NCBI GenBank assembly: GCA_040285825.1
Contig: JAUPSS010000010.1
Location: 1 to 64,000 of the forward strand
DNA: 64,000 bases
DNA from: Eukaryota sp. TZLM1-RC
Taxonomy: Eukaryota; Metamonada: BaSk clade
Reading direction: 5' to 3'
Of the stretch, positions 11,641 to 23,192 are shown piece by piece (position 1 is the first letter of the stretch; every line of letters begins with the position of its first letter). A model generated the notes under the pieces. The model searched no databases and was not told where the DNA came from. It saw only the letters and a list, made by a program, of their open reading frames with translations. Position numbers and translations under genes: made by a program.

Positions 11641-14600
11641 TTTTTTTTTCTCCCTCCCTTGGTCAAGCCTCTCATTTTTCACTTTCTGTGTTGGCGTCAA
11701 AGTTGTACTGTGTCTCTCCCTAAACGATGCCAGAGACTGATAGTGACTCCGATACTGATTGGAATGCCCAAGTGAAGGTTCTACCCGTCAGATCAAGCTC
11801 ATCCCCTTCACTCCTCCACTCTCCCCACCCTCCATATGCTCGAAATTTTTCCAAAAATTTCAAATTCAAAAAAATGATCAGCGTGCCACAAAAAAACACT
11901 AAACTCTCAAAAAATGTTCCCCGTTGCTCATCCTGTCATAAAGTTGGTCATAAAAAGAATTCTAAAAAAATGTGAAAAATTATCAAAAATCCATCTATTT
12001 CTTATTCTGTAACTGCCGCTGCCGCTGAATTAAATAATTTAGAATTTAATTTACCTCCCAAAGATGAGTGCACTGCAGAAGACAATGATGCAGTGATGTT
12101 AGATATTCCCCTTGAAGCAAGTCAAATTGATAATTGTGCTATTTGTAATGAAAAAGCTGAAAGATATATTTTAAAAAATAATTTATATGTATGCCATGTT
12201 TGCTCCTCGCTTGATACATTACGGCCTCCATGTAAGATTCCGAATATTCTCAGTCCCAAGGCTTCCATTCCCTTTTCTGTTGCGTTTAGAACATTCAGTC
12301 TTGCTTTGAAAAAAAGGAGAATGGGATATATTTTTCTATTTGGAAATTCTTCCTGAACAAAAAAATCAGGTTCTCGTCCCCAAAAGGTTTTCACTCCAAA
12401 GAAACAACCCAAGAATAAGACTGTACGAAAAACTTTTGCTACGTGGGAGATATGGTTCAGGGAAAAAACGCTCTGTTCTCATCTGATCTTGCTCCTGTGA
12501 CTGATGAAACTGTAAATCAATTAGTGGATCTGCATCCAGCTGAATTTCTTAATTTGGATAAACCATCTGCTTCACAATTTTGGAAACAAAATCCACTTTC
12601 TGAAAAAAAGAAGTTGAAACTGCCATTTTCCGTCTTCCATCTGGAAAAAGCTCCAGGTCCATCTGGAATTACTTTTTGATATGCTGAAATCTGTGTGCCG
12701 CCAAAATGCCTTTATTATTAAAGATTTATGTTCCTTTTTCAAGATGTTTTGACAATGAAAATTGTTCCACCCAAAGAATTAAGTGCATCACGGTTAGTGG
12801 CTTTTAACTAAACCTAATGGAAAAAGTTCGCCCAATTGCCATTGGTGAAGCCATTTATCGCTTGATGTCTTCAGTAATTTTTAATCGAGTTTCAACCAAA
12901 GGTAAAGAATACTTTTTCTCCATTCCAATATGGAATCAAAACTATAGATGGAGCTTCAGTTGCAGCTTTGACATCTGATCTGTTTTTTTCAATTGTCACG
13001 AAAAATAGTTGCATTTTTTTAATCTTGATTTCAAAAAAATGCTTTCAATTCAGTGAAAAGAGATTCAATTTGGAAAGAAATCAAATCAAATTTTCCTGAA
13101 CTCGAAACCTTTTTTTATAGGTTTTATGGTAATTCATCTGATTTAATTTTTAATTCTTTTAATCTGGATTCTTTATCAGGAGTTAAACAAGGAGACCCTT
13201 TAGGTCCTTTCTTTTTTTGTCTTGCAATTCACCCAATTTTTGAAAAAAATTAAAAGAAGAAAAATTCTGACCTTCAAGTGGTAGCTTACATGGATGACAT
13301 TTCTTGTATTGGTCCAGAAAGTACAATTAATAGGGTTGCTAATGAAGCTGCTACATTATACCAATCCATAGGTCTTGATTTGAATGTTCAAAAAAATGTT
13401 TTTGTATTTCTAGAAAAAAATGTTAAGTTAATAATTAATTCCCTCGAAGTTCCATATATTGATTATACTTCAACTAGTTTCTGCTTTCTGGGTTGCTATT
13501 TAGGTTCCGCCGAAAAGACACTTGACAGTCTTGAAAAATTATTTAAATTCAATTAAAAAAAGAGCTAGAAGTCATAAAAGGCTCTTGAATTGGAAAAACA
13601 TCTTAAGTTTTTCTTTTGAAAAATTTGTTATGCTGGAAAAAAATTACTCATTTACTGCGATCATTACCTCCATCCCTAACTTACAATTTTTTTGTAGACA
13701 ATTTAACAAAAATACGTACCCAATTTTTGGCTTATTTAATGTCTGTTGATCCATCAATTTTTGAAAAAAATCATATTTTTTTCTGATGTTCAACTTGGCG
13801 GTGTTGATTCAATTCATCAAAAATATTTGACCAAAGCTGCATTTTATTGGTGGTGGAAAAAAATTTTTGTATTTGAATTCTCTAGAAGATATCCTTTTGC
13901 CGAAAAATCTTCTTGAAAATACAAATAGCATATTCCTGGATAACTTAAGACAAGAAATATCCAGTTTATCTCCCGACTTATGGCAATCATGTTTCCCCAT
14001 ATCCATTCAAGAAATTCCAGACAGAAGTTTATATTCATTAAAATTTGCGTTGAAAAAGCTCCAACGACATCTTTTGAAAAAATTTTTGAAAGCAAGGATT
14101 TTATTGTTCGACTTAGCACGGCTAAGAAAGAAAAATCCTGCTTTTTGCCAATTTTTGATTGATTTGAAGGACAGTTCATCTGCAGTTTTGATAAATCAAA
14201 TTCCCTCAGATTTATGGTCTATTTTTGAATGACGACCAATGGACTACTGCTATGAGAATGCGTTGTTATTTATGGCCTTGTAATTTGCCCAATGATTTGT
14301 TTTGTAAATGTGGAGCTGGTTTGACATTATCACATTTATTTAATTGTAATAGATATTTTTCCTATCGTTCTACGTTGCATGATGCAGTCAGAGATCAAAT
14401 CCATGCAATGTGTAATTCCTATCATATTGAATCTTTTTGTTGAACCTTTGTTGAGGTCTCTTGATATAAAATGAAAGCGTAAGAGATTCAGAATATGGAA
14501 AACGACGTGCTGATGTTGTTGTGCCCTCGTTTGATGATGTCATGAATGTTGTTGATGTCGTAACAGTGGATGTTTGCAAGAAAAAAATGCCTTGAAAAAT

Positions 14601-15007
14601 GCTCAATCCGAAGTATCCCCCCTTGATGACTCCGAATTGTACAAACGGAAAAAAAGTATGCAAATCCTTTTAAAAGAATTGAAACATGTTCGCCATGTAG
14701 ATTACCAAATTTGCCCATTTGCTATATCGTTGTATGGTCGTCTTGGAAAAACTGCTTTTGAATTTTATTGATGATTTTGAAAATCTTGTGAAAAAAAGAA
14801 TGAATAAGCGTTTTGATCGTCGCTTGTGGCTAAATCGTATTGTTTTTACTATTTTCAAATCAATTCCTAAAAATGATTTCGAAAGCTTTAATGTCTGTCA
14901 GTGCACATTATGAAAAACATTGCTGCTGTAAGGTTTGATGGTGTGGAAGCTTGTTTTGAAGATATTGACTTTTAGACTGTGGTTTAACAATAAAATAAAA
15001 TTAATTT
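11641..15007 (+). mobile_element. Near full-length family C element (C2)
   Basis: Plus strand, about 3.37 kb. The leader is TTTTCTCCCTCCCTTGG, the ATG is at 11,727 (MPETDSDSDTDWNAQVKVLP), the knuckle is CSSCHKVGHKKNSKK (last Cys lost to a shift), and the second finger is CAIC...CHVC (about 12,133-12,206). RT motifs are GPSGITF (about 12,655), RPIAIGEA (about 12,830), SGVKQGDPLGPFFF (about 13,180) and YMDD (about 13,289). The finger CKCGAGLTLSHLFNC is near 14,306, the RLE RADVVVP..VVDV is near 14,505, the stop is at 14,973-14,975, and AATAAA follows. Frameshifts are numerous and nearly all in A/T runs. It is the only family C copy here that keeps both ends. Confidence 0.85.
13053..13556 (+). 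pseudogene. C2 reverse transcriptase core (palm motifs)
   Basis: Two adjacent open segments of C2 (13,053-13,253 and 13,278-13,556) hold RT motif B (SGVKQGDPLGP), motif C (AYMDDIS), motif D (IGLDLNVQKN) and motif E (FCFLGCYLG). They are separated by a one-base shift. RT copies the element RNA at the nicked target. The intact equivalent is seen in C4 at 41,215-42,039. Confidence 0.75.
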
Positions 15008-15918
15008 AAATTTGCTGAAGAAAATAAGTGACTTTTCAACATTCCTGGTTCTACATCCAATAAATCAGCAAAAAATTCTTTTCTCAATGAATTGAATGAA
15101 CGACAAAAATCTAATGCTATGGAAGGAGCACAAGATCTCAAAATGTGGGTTATTCTCCCAGTGTAGCAAATTTTTAAGCATGAAAAATTTAATATGCTTT
15201 TCTATATCTAAAGAAGAAATTGAATCAAGTTCAATTTTCATTTTTTCCAAAATAACTTGCAATTCATTATGAATTTGAGGCACATTTCCTAACCAACAAC
15301 CAAGGAACTTAAAAAGCATCACTACTATAATTAGTAAAAGGGACAATAGAATCGTTTATCACGAGGTCTTGAGCAGAAGAGCCAATCAGAAGGCATTTGC
15401 TGGCATTAAGATGAAGCCCAATATTTTCATATGAATCGGCAATTTCTTGAGCAACCAATTCTAGTAAATCAAATGAACCAATCAAGGATATATCATCCAT
15501 ATAAGCAACTATTTTTATGGAAGGGTATTTTTTTGCTTAATGATATTTAAAGTTTTGTGAATAGCTAAACAAAAACAATAATGGGCCTAAAGGATCTCCC
15601 TGCTTCACTCCAGAAGATGATTTAAGACCAAATGAATTAAAAATTAAATCTGATTCTTTCCCATAAAAAAATGGTAGAAAAAAACTCGATAGCTCAGGAA
15701 AAATCAGATTTAATAACTTCAAAAAAATTGCTTCTCGCTTTTACAGAATTAAAAAGCATTTTTAAAGTCGAGATTAAAAATAAAATTATTTTCCTCTGCA
15801 TTAAAAAAAGGTATCAGAGGCAATAGCAGCAACAGAAGCACCATCAATTGTTTTGATTCCAAATTAATGAGGATTCAAAAAAATGTAGAAGCTTTGTCTT
15901 TGACACGATCGAAGACAA

Positions 15919-16014
15919 AAAAACGAAATTTTTGCCTCCACCGATAAAATGCAGCTTTACACAAATATTTAGATTTGTGAAAAATCTAGGCCTCCCAATT
16001 CTGTGCTACAAAAT
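15919..16014 (-). mobile_element. Family D1, middle part
   Basis: Continuation of the D1 copy after the A2 insertion: frame for GGGxNFV, the KYL region and STELGGLDF, minus strand. It ends at about 16,014, where a short family C 3' end is inserted. Confidence 0.7.
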
Positions 16015-16229
16015 TTTTTTTTAATTTAATTTTAATTTATTTTCAAAACCACAGTCTAAAAGTCAATATCTTCAAAACAAGCTTCCACACCATCAAACCT
16101 TACAGCAGCAATGTTTTCATAATGTGCACTGACAGACATTAAAAGCTTTCGAAATCATTTTAGGAATTGATTTGAAAAATAGTAAAAACAATACGATTTA
16201 GCCACAAGCGACGATTAAAACGCTTATTC
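16015..16229 (-). mobile_element. Short family C 3' end inserted in D1 (C3)
   Basis: Minus strand, about 215 bp: a T-run (poly(A) complement), the family C 3' UTR, the C-terminus (..EACFEDIDF) and a start at NKRFNRRLWLNR. The surrounding family D sequence resumes at CAAAAAAATATGACTGCG. The duplication is short and ambiguous in an A-run. Confidence 0.7.
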
Positions 16230-16652
16230 AAAAAAATATGACTGCGTAAATAAGAAGAATCAATGTCAAGCAAATTAGCCAAAAATTTTGTTCTTAATTC
16301 ATTAAAAAAATTCTGCAAAAATTCGAGATATATAGATGGTGATGTTGATCGTAGGATATGAGTAAATTTCCTGAATAACAAATTCTGAGGAAGAAAAAAA
16401 TTTAAGATGTTTTTTTCAATATTTAAATCTGAAAGAACAATCAATTCCTCTTCAAAATTATCCAAAAGAGAGGAAAGTTGATTTCGAATTTCATCAAAAT
16501 TGACTAAATAACAACCTAAAAAACGAAATCCTGATTCAAAATAATTGATAAAAGGAACACTTTGATCATCAATAATGAGATCAGCAGGCTCTCTACCAAT
16601 CAATAAACATTTGGAAATATTTAAAGAAAGACCAATTTGATAATAGCGCTAC
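16230..16652 (-). mobile_element. Family D1, 5' part
   Basis: Minus-strand family D RT downstream of motif C: GLSLNISKCLLIGREPADLIIDDQSVPFINY, FRFLGCYLVNFDEI and the thumb-like region up to LDIDSSYLRSHIF. Truncated at about 16,652 (QQRYYQIGLS), where family E begins. An open segment runs 16,603-16,160. Confidence 0.75.
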
Positions 16653-16809
16653 TTCTGTGTATCAAAGAGCCCCTGCTGAAGGAAACACTTTCTCTGAATA
16701 ATTTTGGTTCTGATGATAGAGGTGATGTATACTGTGATTGGATTGATAATTCTGAAGCTATTGTTGACTTTGTCTCATGTAATGTTGCAAATGATACTTT
16801 GGTTCACAG
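16653..16809 (+). mobile_element. Family E, left part of an interrupted copy
   Basis: Plus-strand family E with an RLE motif RGDVYCDWIDNSEAIVDFVS (RGD-x13-D) at about 16,720-16,780. It stops at TTGGTTCACAG (16,799-16,809), which is repeated at 26,936-26,946, where the family E protein continues in register (NDTLVH / RRKLNP). The 10-kb block between is therefore inserted material that began with a minus-strand family A insertion and grew by rearrangement. Confidence 0.7.
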
Positions 16810-19800
16810 TTTTAAAATTTAATTTTTATTCTAAACCTATAAATCAACATCTAAAAAAATCCATCTCTCCCAAAACAAAAAAACACTAGATGCAACTCTC
16901 TCATAGTGAGATCCAAGAGAAAGCAAAGCATCAGAAACCATCTTCAACATCCCCTTAAAAAAATAGAAAACACAATTCTATTTTGCCAAAAACAATCTGT
17001 TGAAATTTCTGCCAGTTCTTCTCTTTACAATCATTTCAAAAATCATCCAAAAACGTAAAAGCAGTTGGTGCAAGTGAACCAAAAAGGGAAAAATACAAAT
17101 GGATACAAATTGTATTTTGCATGCTGTAGACTGGCCAATTTGGACAAAGGTTCATTGTATTTTTTTGAATTTAAAATTTTCAGCATTTGAAAGGGGATTA
17201 TGAATTTCAGAATTAACAAGCCTTTCATTTGAGGCATTACAAGGATCAACAGACATTACATCCAATAAAAATGAAGCTTCCATCTAATCCAGGTAATATG
17301 ACATCACCTCTATTATTCTTATGAAAATCATTTTCAGCATCAAACAGATTTGACAACAAAGGTTCCAAGAAGGATTCAATTCTATGAGATTTACACATAC
17401 AATATAACTGGTCTCTTACAGCATCATGAACCTTGCTTCTAAAAAGTAATAAAATGTTTACAATTTAACAAATGAGTAGTTGTAATTTCTCGAGAACATT
17501 TACAAATTAAATTATGAGGTAAATTATCAGGCCAGATAAAGGAACGAAATCTCATATTCAGAGTCCAAGCAGAATCGGATAAGAGAGTACCATAAACTTG
17601 TGGAATTGTTGTTACTAAGGCAGAAGAAGTACTGTCACACATATCTTGTAAAAAGATTTGCAAAAGCGGGATTCTTTTTCTTGGCCAAGCCAAGTCTAAC
17701 ATCAAAATCCAAACTTTCAAAAAAATCTTTGACAATTTTTTTGTTGAAGCTTTTTACAGCAAAACTGTAAATTAAATAGAGATCGGTTTGGAATTTCTTG
17801 AATTGATTGAGGAAAACATTTGGTCCAAATTTGTGGCGGTAATTTTTTTCAAGTTCACAAGATAACTCATACAAATAGGGACTACAATTGGGGACTAACA
17901 GATGAGAATCATCAGGAAATCTACGAGAAAAATTCATAAATAAAATTTTTGCCACCACCCAAGAATGCTGATTGACACAAAATTGAAGATTTAGTAAAAA
18001 CCAATACCACCCAAATTTGCTGAAGAAAAATAAATGGCTTTTCAACATTCCTGGTTCTACATCCAATAAATCAGCAAAAAATTCTGTTCTCAATGAATTA
18101 AAAAGAACGACAAAAAAATCTAATGCTATGGAAGGAGCACAAGATCTCAAAATGTGGGTTATTCTCCCAGTGTAGCAAATTTTTAAGCATGAAAAATTTA
18201 ATATGCTTTTCTATATCTAAAGAAGAAATTGAATCAAGTTCAATTTTCATTTTTTTCCAAAATAACTTGCAATTCATTCTGAATTTGAGGCACATTTCCT
18301 AACCAACAACCAAGGAACTTAAAAAGCATCACTACTATAATTAGTAAAAGGGTCAATAGAATCGTTTATCACGAGGTCTTGAGCAGAAGAGCCAATCAGA
18401 AGGCATTTGCTGGCATTAAGATGAAGCCCAATATTTTCATATGAATCGGCAATTTCTTGAGCAACCAATTCTAGTGAATCAAATGAACCAATCAAGGATA
18501 TATCATCCATATAAGCAACTATTTTTTTATAGAAGGGTATTTTTTTGCTTAATGATATTTAAAGTTTTGTGAATAGCTAAACAAAACAATAATGGGCCTA
18601 AAGGATCTCCCTGCTTCACTCCAGAAGATGATTTAAGACCAAATGAATTAAAAATTAAATCTGATTCTTTCCCATAAAAAAATGGTAGAAAAAAACTCGA
18701 TAGCTCAGGAAAATCAGATTTAATAACTTCAAAAAAATTGCTTCTCGCTTTACAGAATTAAAAAGCATTTTTAAAGTCGAGATTAAAAATAAAAATTATT
18801 TTCCTCTGCATTAAAAAAAGGTATCAGAGGCAATAGCAGCAACAGAAGCACCATCAATTGTTTTGATTCCAAATTGATGAGGATTCAAAAATGTAGAAGC
18901 TTTGTCTTTGACACGATCGAAGACAATTGATGCTAACAAACGAGAAAGAGATTCACCAACAGCAATTGGGCGTATTCCATCAGGTTTGATTCCGTTTCCA
19001 GGCTTTACTAAAAGCAATCAGACGTGCTGCGAGTAATTCAAATGGAGGATTAATTTTCAAAACAATCAATTGTTGAAAATAGTGGGCTAGATCATCAGCA
19101 ATTTCGGGAGCACTGGAACACGCTATTTTTAACAGATCAAAAAGAAATTCCAGATGGGCCTGCTGCTTTCCCCTTTGGCAATTTTTGAATAGCTTTAAGA
19201 ACTTCAATTGCAGTAATAGGATTTTCAATCCAAAAAGGACACACTTCAGGCTTGCTGCACTTGAAATTTTCTTGAGGATGCAACTTTTGAAGTTTTTTTC
19301 AAGGGTATCAGAGTTTGCATCAGCCAAAGAAGAGGAAAACAAAGACTGCTTTGCGGCACCATAACGACCACGTAAGCACAATTTACGGCAAATTTTTGAT
19401 TTTACAATTTTTCTATTTCCAAAATTTTTCTTAAAACAATTTTTGTTTTTTCTAGCAAAATATTTCCAGAAGGATGAAATATTCCACTTATTATTTTTCA
19501 ATTCAGAAGTAAAATTTCTCATTTCCATTGAGAAGGGGATTGTGCTGGCGGGACTTATTTCTACTGGGATCCGGATCGGGGGTCTTACGGTATCAACGGC
19601 TTTACAATTCGTACAAAACAGAAGTTTTCGACCATTTCGTGAATCTGCAACATCTTTTTTGCAAAATGGACAACAAAAATTGCTGTTTTCAGAAGGGGAA
19701 GAAGAGGGAACACTAGAAGCATTTAACTGTTGATCGTCAGAAACATTATTTTCAGCACCTTTCACAACGGCAACAGCTGGAACAGAATATTTGAGAATTT

Positions 19801-20335
19801 GTTGAGCAGATTTTAATTCAAATTCTCTTTTTTGTTTCTCAGGGCACGTTCTCGAATTATGACCACTGATACCACAAATCGAACATTTTTTAGAACCTTG
19901 TAATGGCAGAGGTTTCATTTTTTCAGTTCTTTCAATTTTGTCAATTTTTGAGTTAAAAAGTAGAAATAGACTTTTTGACTTTTTGCAGTTTCAGCTGGAG
20001 AAAACAAATTTCGAGAAACGGAGTTGTTAATAGAACGCGCAACAGAACGCAAGGAACGTAATGGTGGTTTTTTTCTGTGTTTTTTTCTGGTTCAATGATC
20101 AGTTTTTGAATGAAAATTTTTTGAGATGAATTTCGAGCATAGCTTGTATTGTGGGGAGAGTGGGGAAGTGGAGTGGATGAGCTTGATCTGACTGGTAGAA
20201 TCTTTGCTTGGGCGTTCCAATCAGTATCAGAGTCACTATCAGCCAAAGGCATCGTTTTGACAGAGAAACAGTACGACTTTGACGCCTTGACGAAAGTGAA
20301 ATATGAAAGGGTTGACTAAGGGAGGGAGAAAAAAA
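16810..20335 (-). mobile_element. Full-length family A copy, apparent hybrid (A3)
   Basis: Minus strand, from the leader (about 20,335) through ATG at about 20,252 (MPLADSDSDTDWN), knuckle CSICGISGHNSRTC (19,890-19,849), RT (YMDD about 18,510-18,499), RLE (RGDV about 17,310) and the 3' end at 16,810. Its 5' two-thirds share private variants with the copy at 33,918-38,108 (TGA after TDH, IDPFT, FDSLEL) but not that copy's 5-bp deletion near GLAKK. Its 3' third lies next to family E. The best reading is a fusion of two A copies near 17,700. Many homopolymer indels. Confidence 0.8.
18980..19918 (-). CDS. A3 zinc-finger and RT N-terminal ORF (partial)
   Basis: 312 codons open in one frame. Begins MKPLPLQGSKKCSICGISGHNSRTC, i.e. 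with the CX2CX4HX4C knuckle, then CX2CX15CX2C (CPFCKK..FCTNC). It continues to the RT N-terminus, where shifts corrupt the part after CLRGRYGAAKQ. The knuckles presumably bind element RNA or target DNA, as in other RLE-type elements. The native ATG is upstream (about 20,252) in another frame because of shifts and the TGA stop. Confidence 0.55.
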   Translation of the reverse strand: MKPLPLQGSKKCSICGISGHNSRTCPEKQKREFELKSAQQILKYSVPAVAVVKGAENNVSDDQQLNASSVPSSSPSENSNFCCPFCKKDVADSRNGRKLLFCTNCKAVDTVRPPIRIPVEISPASTIPFSMEMRNFTSELKNNKWNISSFWKYFARKNKNCFKKNFGNRKIVKSKICRKLCLRGRYGAAKQSLFSSSLADANSDTLEKNFKSCILKKISSAASLKCVLFGLKILLLQLKFLKLFKNCQRGKQQAHLEFLFDLLKIACSSAPEIADDLAHYFQQLIVLKINPPFELLAARLIAFSKAWKRNQT

Positions 20336-20487
20336 AATTTTATTGGAGAAGTTTGACAAGGATCTTAGTTTTATTGCTGAATGTGACATTGAGAAACACA
20401 TCAAATTTTTTATTTTAAAAATTTGTTATTCTGGAAAATTCACTCATATTTTAAGGTCAACTCCCCCATCGGTATCTCTCAATTTTT
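20336..20487 (+). mobile_element. Family B copy B2, 5' piece
   Basis: Plus-strand family B RT thumb region (LLEKFDKDLSFIAECDIEKHIKFFILKICYSGKFTHILRSTPPSVSL), stopping at the TSD TCTCTCAATTTTT (20,475-20,487), repeated at 21,099-21,111. The family A insertion A4 separates it from the rest of B2. Confidence 0.8.
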
Positions 20488-21098
20488 TTTAAATTTAATT
20501 TTATTCTAAACCTATAAATCAACATCTAAAAAATCCATCTCTCCCAAAACAAAAACACTAGATGCAACTCTCTCATAGTGAGATCCAAGAGAAAGCAAAG
20601 CATCAGAAACCATCTTCAACATCCCCTTAAAAATAGAAAACACAATTCTATTTTGCCAAAACAATCTGTTGAAATTTCTGCCAGTTCTTCTCTTTACAAT
20701 CATTTCAAAAATCATCCAAAAAACGTAAAGCAGTTGGTGCAAGTGAACCAAAAGGGAAAATACAAATGGATACAAATTGTATTTTTGCATGCTGTAGACT
20801 GGCCAATTTGGACAAAGGTTCATTGTATTTTTTGAATTTAAAATTTTCAGCATTTGAAAGGGGATTATGAATTTCAGAATTAACAAGCCTTTCATTTGAG
20901 GCATTACAAGGATCAACAGACATTACATCCAATAAAATGAAGCTTCCATCTAATCCAGGTAATATGACATCACCTCTATTATTCTAATGAAAATCATTTT
21001 CAGCATCAAACAAATTTGACAACAGAGGTTCTAAGAAGGATTCAATTCTATGAGATTTACACATACAATATAACTGGTCTCTTACAGCATCATGAACC
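20488..21098 (-). mobile_element. 5'-truncated family A insertion in B2 (A4)
   Basis: Minus strand, 611 bp: poly(A) complement at left, C-terminal RLE region, 5' end truncated at GGTTCATGATGCTGTAAG. It is flanked by a 13-bp TSD (20,475-20,487 and 21,099-21,111), an ordinary 5'-truncated target-primed insertion. Confidence 0.9.
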
Positions 21099-22449
21099 TC
21101 TCTCAATTTTTGCAGATCTTTTAACAAACTTCGAGTCAAATTTTTTTCTTCTTTATTAGAAGTAAATGAATCTTTAATTCGAAGTCATGTATTTTGTTCA
21201 GCAGATTTGGGTGGAATTGGATTCACCAAATCTTCGATTCTGTGTAAAGCTGCATTTTTGGGAGGTGGTAAAATTTTGTTTTTGAATTTTTCCAAAGGTT
21301 CCCTTTTGATGTTCATCTGATCAATGGTGAATCAAATTTTTACTTGAATCAACTGCAATTTGAATTAGAAAATTTGCCTAGTGATATCTGGATTCAGTGT
21401 TTTCCTCAAAATGTTCAAGAAATTCCCACCCGATCACTTCCAAATTTACGTTTTTGCTTGAAAAAGCTTCAGTACCATCTGGTTAAATTATATGAAGGGT
21501 TGGATTATGAAGTAAGACTTGGCTTGGCCAAAACCAAAAATCCCGCTTTCGGTAATTTTTTAAAGGATATTCGTGATAGTTCAGCTGCTGCTTTAGTAAC
21601 TCAAGTTCCCTCTTTTTATGGACTTTTTGTTAAAAAAACAATGAATGGCTTCTAAACATGCGCTTTCGTTGTTTTCTGTGGCCAAACAATTTGCCCAATC
21701 ATTTAACTTGTAAATGTGGTAAACCTCTTTTGTTTACTCATCTTTTGAACTGTAAACATTTCATTACGTTTAGAAGCAAAGTGCATAATAACGTCCGGGA
21801 CCAAATTTATGTAATGTGCAAATCATATCGAGTAGATTCCTTTTTAGAACCGCTGTTATCAAAAATTAATTCTTGATGATCCCAATATTGATAGTACGCG
21901 TTACAACAGAGCTTCTATGGGTCTGACTAGAGGTGGTCTAGTTGTTCCTGGTTTAAATGGTAGTTTTACTATTTTTGGACGCCATGTCTATTGACCCTTG
22001 TGATTCCTCTAACGAACATCTCATTAACTCGGATGTAAATAATCCTCTTCTTGCAGGCGAAAAATATAAAATTGCTAAATATGCGAAACCCATTTCCTCG
22101 GTTAATGAAAAATTCTCATGCCCAATATAATTTATGTCCATTTGTTTTTTTCTTTGCTTGGATCTCTAGGTAAGGCTGCTATGGCTTTCCTTGAGGATTT
22201 TGTTGTAGTTGTAAAGGAAAGAACTGGAAGAATTTTCAATCATGTTTACTGGCAAAAACAGGATTGTATTTTCTATTTTTAAGGGAATGGTAAAACTAAT
22301 TTCTGATTCACTATCTTCTTTTTGGGAAATTTTCTGAATCTTTAGCAATTAATTGTTTTGATGTAGGGGAGGCAGGTTTTGAGGATGTCGAGTTTTAATT
22401 GTGTATTTCATATTTGTTGTTGAATAAAAATAAATAAGGTAAAAAAAAA
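21099..22449 (+). mobile_element. Family B copy B2, main part
   Basis: Plus-strand family B from LNFCRSFNKLRVKFF to the C-terminus FEDVEF, AATAAA and A9 (22,441-22,449). Open pieces are 21,344-21,655 and 21,658-21,876; others are broken by A/T-run insertions. The finger CKCGKPLLFTHLLNC is near 21,710. The RLE motif reads RGGLVVP at 21,929-21,946, so the catalytic Asp of RGD is Gly. It is nearly identical to 23,087-24,430 apart from homopolymer lengths. Confidence 0.85.
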
Positions 22450-22466
22450 GAACTTTTGCACGTAAC
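22450..22466. other. Unique 17-bp spacer (former target DNA)
   Basis: GAACTTTTGCACGTAAC between the family B poly(A) and the minus-strand family A poly(T). The same spacer recurs at 24,431-24,447 and, inverted, at 30,512-30,529; its other half (GAGTTACGTG) is at 27,366-27,375. It is probably a relic of the sequence into which these elements first inserted. Confidence 0.65.
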
Positions 22467-23084
22467 TTTTTTTTTTAAATTTAATTTTATTCTAAACCTA
22501 TAAATCAACATCTAAAAAAATCCATCTCTCCCAAAACAAAAACACTAGATGCAACTCTCTCATAGTGAGATCCAAGAGAAAGCAAAGCATCAGAAACCAT
22601 CTTCAACATCCCCTTAAAAATAGAAAACACAATTCTATTTTTGCCAAAACAATCTGTTGAAATTTCTGCCAGTTCTTCTCTTTACAATCATTTCAAAATC
22701 ATCCAAAAACGTAAAGCAGTTGGTGCAAGTGAACCAAAAGGGAAAATACAAATGGATACAAATTGTATTTTGCATGCTGTAGACTGGCCAATTTGGACAA
22801 AGGTTCATTGTATTTTTTGAATTTAAAATTTTCAGCATTTGAAAGGGGATTATGAATTTCAGAATTAACAAGCCTTTCATTTGAGGCATTACAAGGATCA
22901 ACAGACATTACATCCAATAAAAATGAAGCTTCCATCTAATCCAGGTAATATGACATCACCTCTATTATTCTAATGAAAATCATTTTCAGCATCAAACAAA
23001 TTTGACAACAGAGGTTCTAAGAAGGATTCAATTCTATGAGATTTACACATACAATATAACTGGTCTCTTACAGCATCATGAACC
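22467..23084 (-). mobile_element. Family A 3' fragment (A5)
   Basis: Minus-strand duplicate of A4. It carries the RLE motif RGD, although an ATTCTAATG variant next to it breaks the frame, and ends at the same truncation point. Confidence 0.85.
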
Positions 23085-23192
23085 TCTCTCAATTTTTGCA
23101 GATCTTTTAACAAACTTCGAGTCAAATTTTTTTCTTCTTTATTAGAAGTAAATGAATCTTTAATTCGAAGTCATGTATTTTGTTCAGCAGAT

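Larger units (their letters stand above)
10366..15918 (-). mobile_element. Family A copy A2 inserted in D1, itself interrupted by C2
   Basis: Minus-strand family A with its poly(A) end at 10,366 (T-rich start followed by TTTTATTCTAAA) and its 5' end truncated inside the RT (IVFDRVKDK) at about 15,915. Parts are 11,575-10,366 and 15,918-15,008; between them lies a family C insertion flanked by the TSD AAATTTGCTGA (11,565-11,575 and 15,008-15,018). YMDD is at about 15,508-15,490. Multiple A/T-run indels break the frame. Confidence 0.85.
20488..22466. repeat. 1.98-kb tandem duplication, unit 1
   Basis: Unit = minus family A fragment + plus family B fragment + GAACTTTTGCACGTAAC. It repeats immediately as 22,467-24,447. 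Almost all differences between the units are lengths of A/T runs. Both borders lie at family A 3' ends, which suggests unequal exchange between A copies, or an assembly duplication. Confidence 0.85.
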
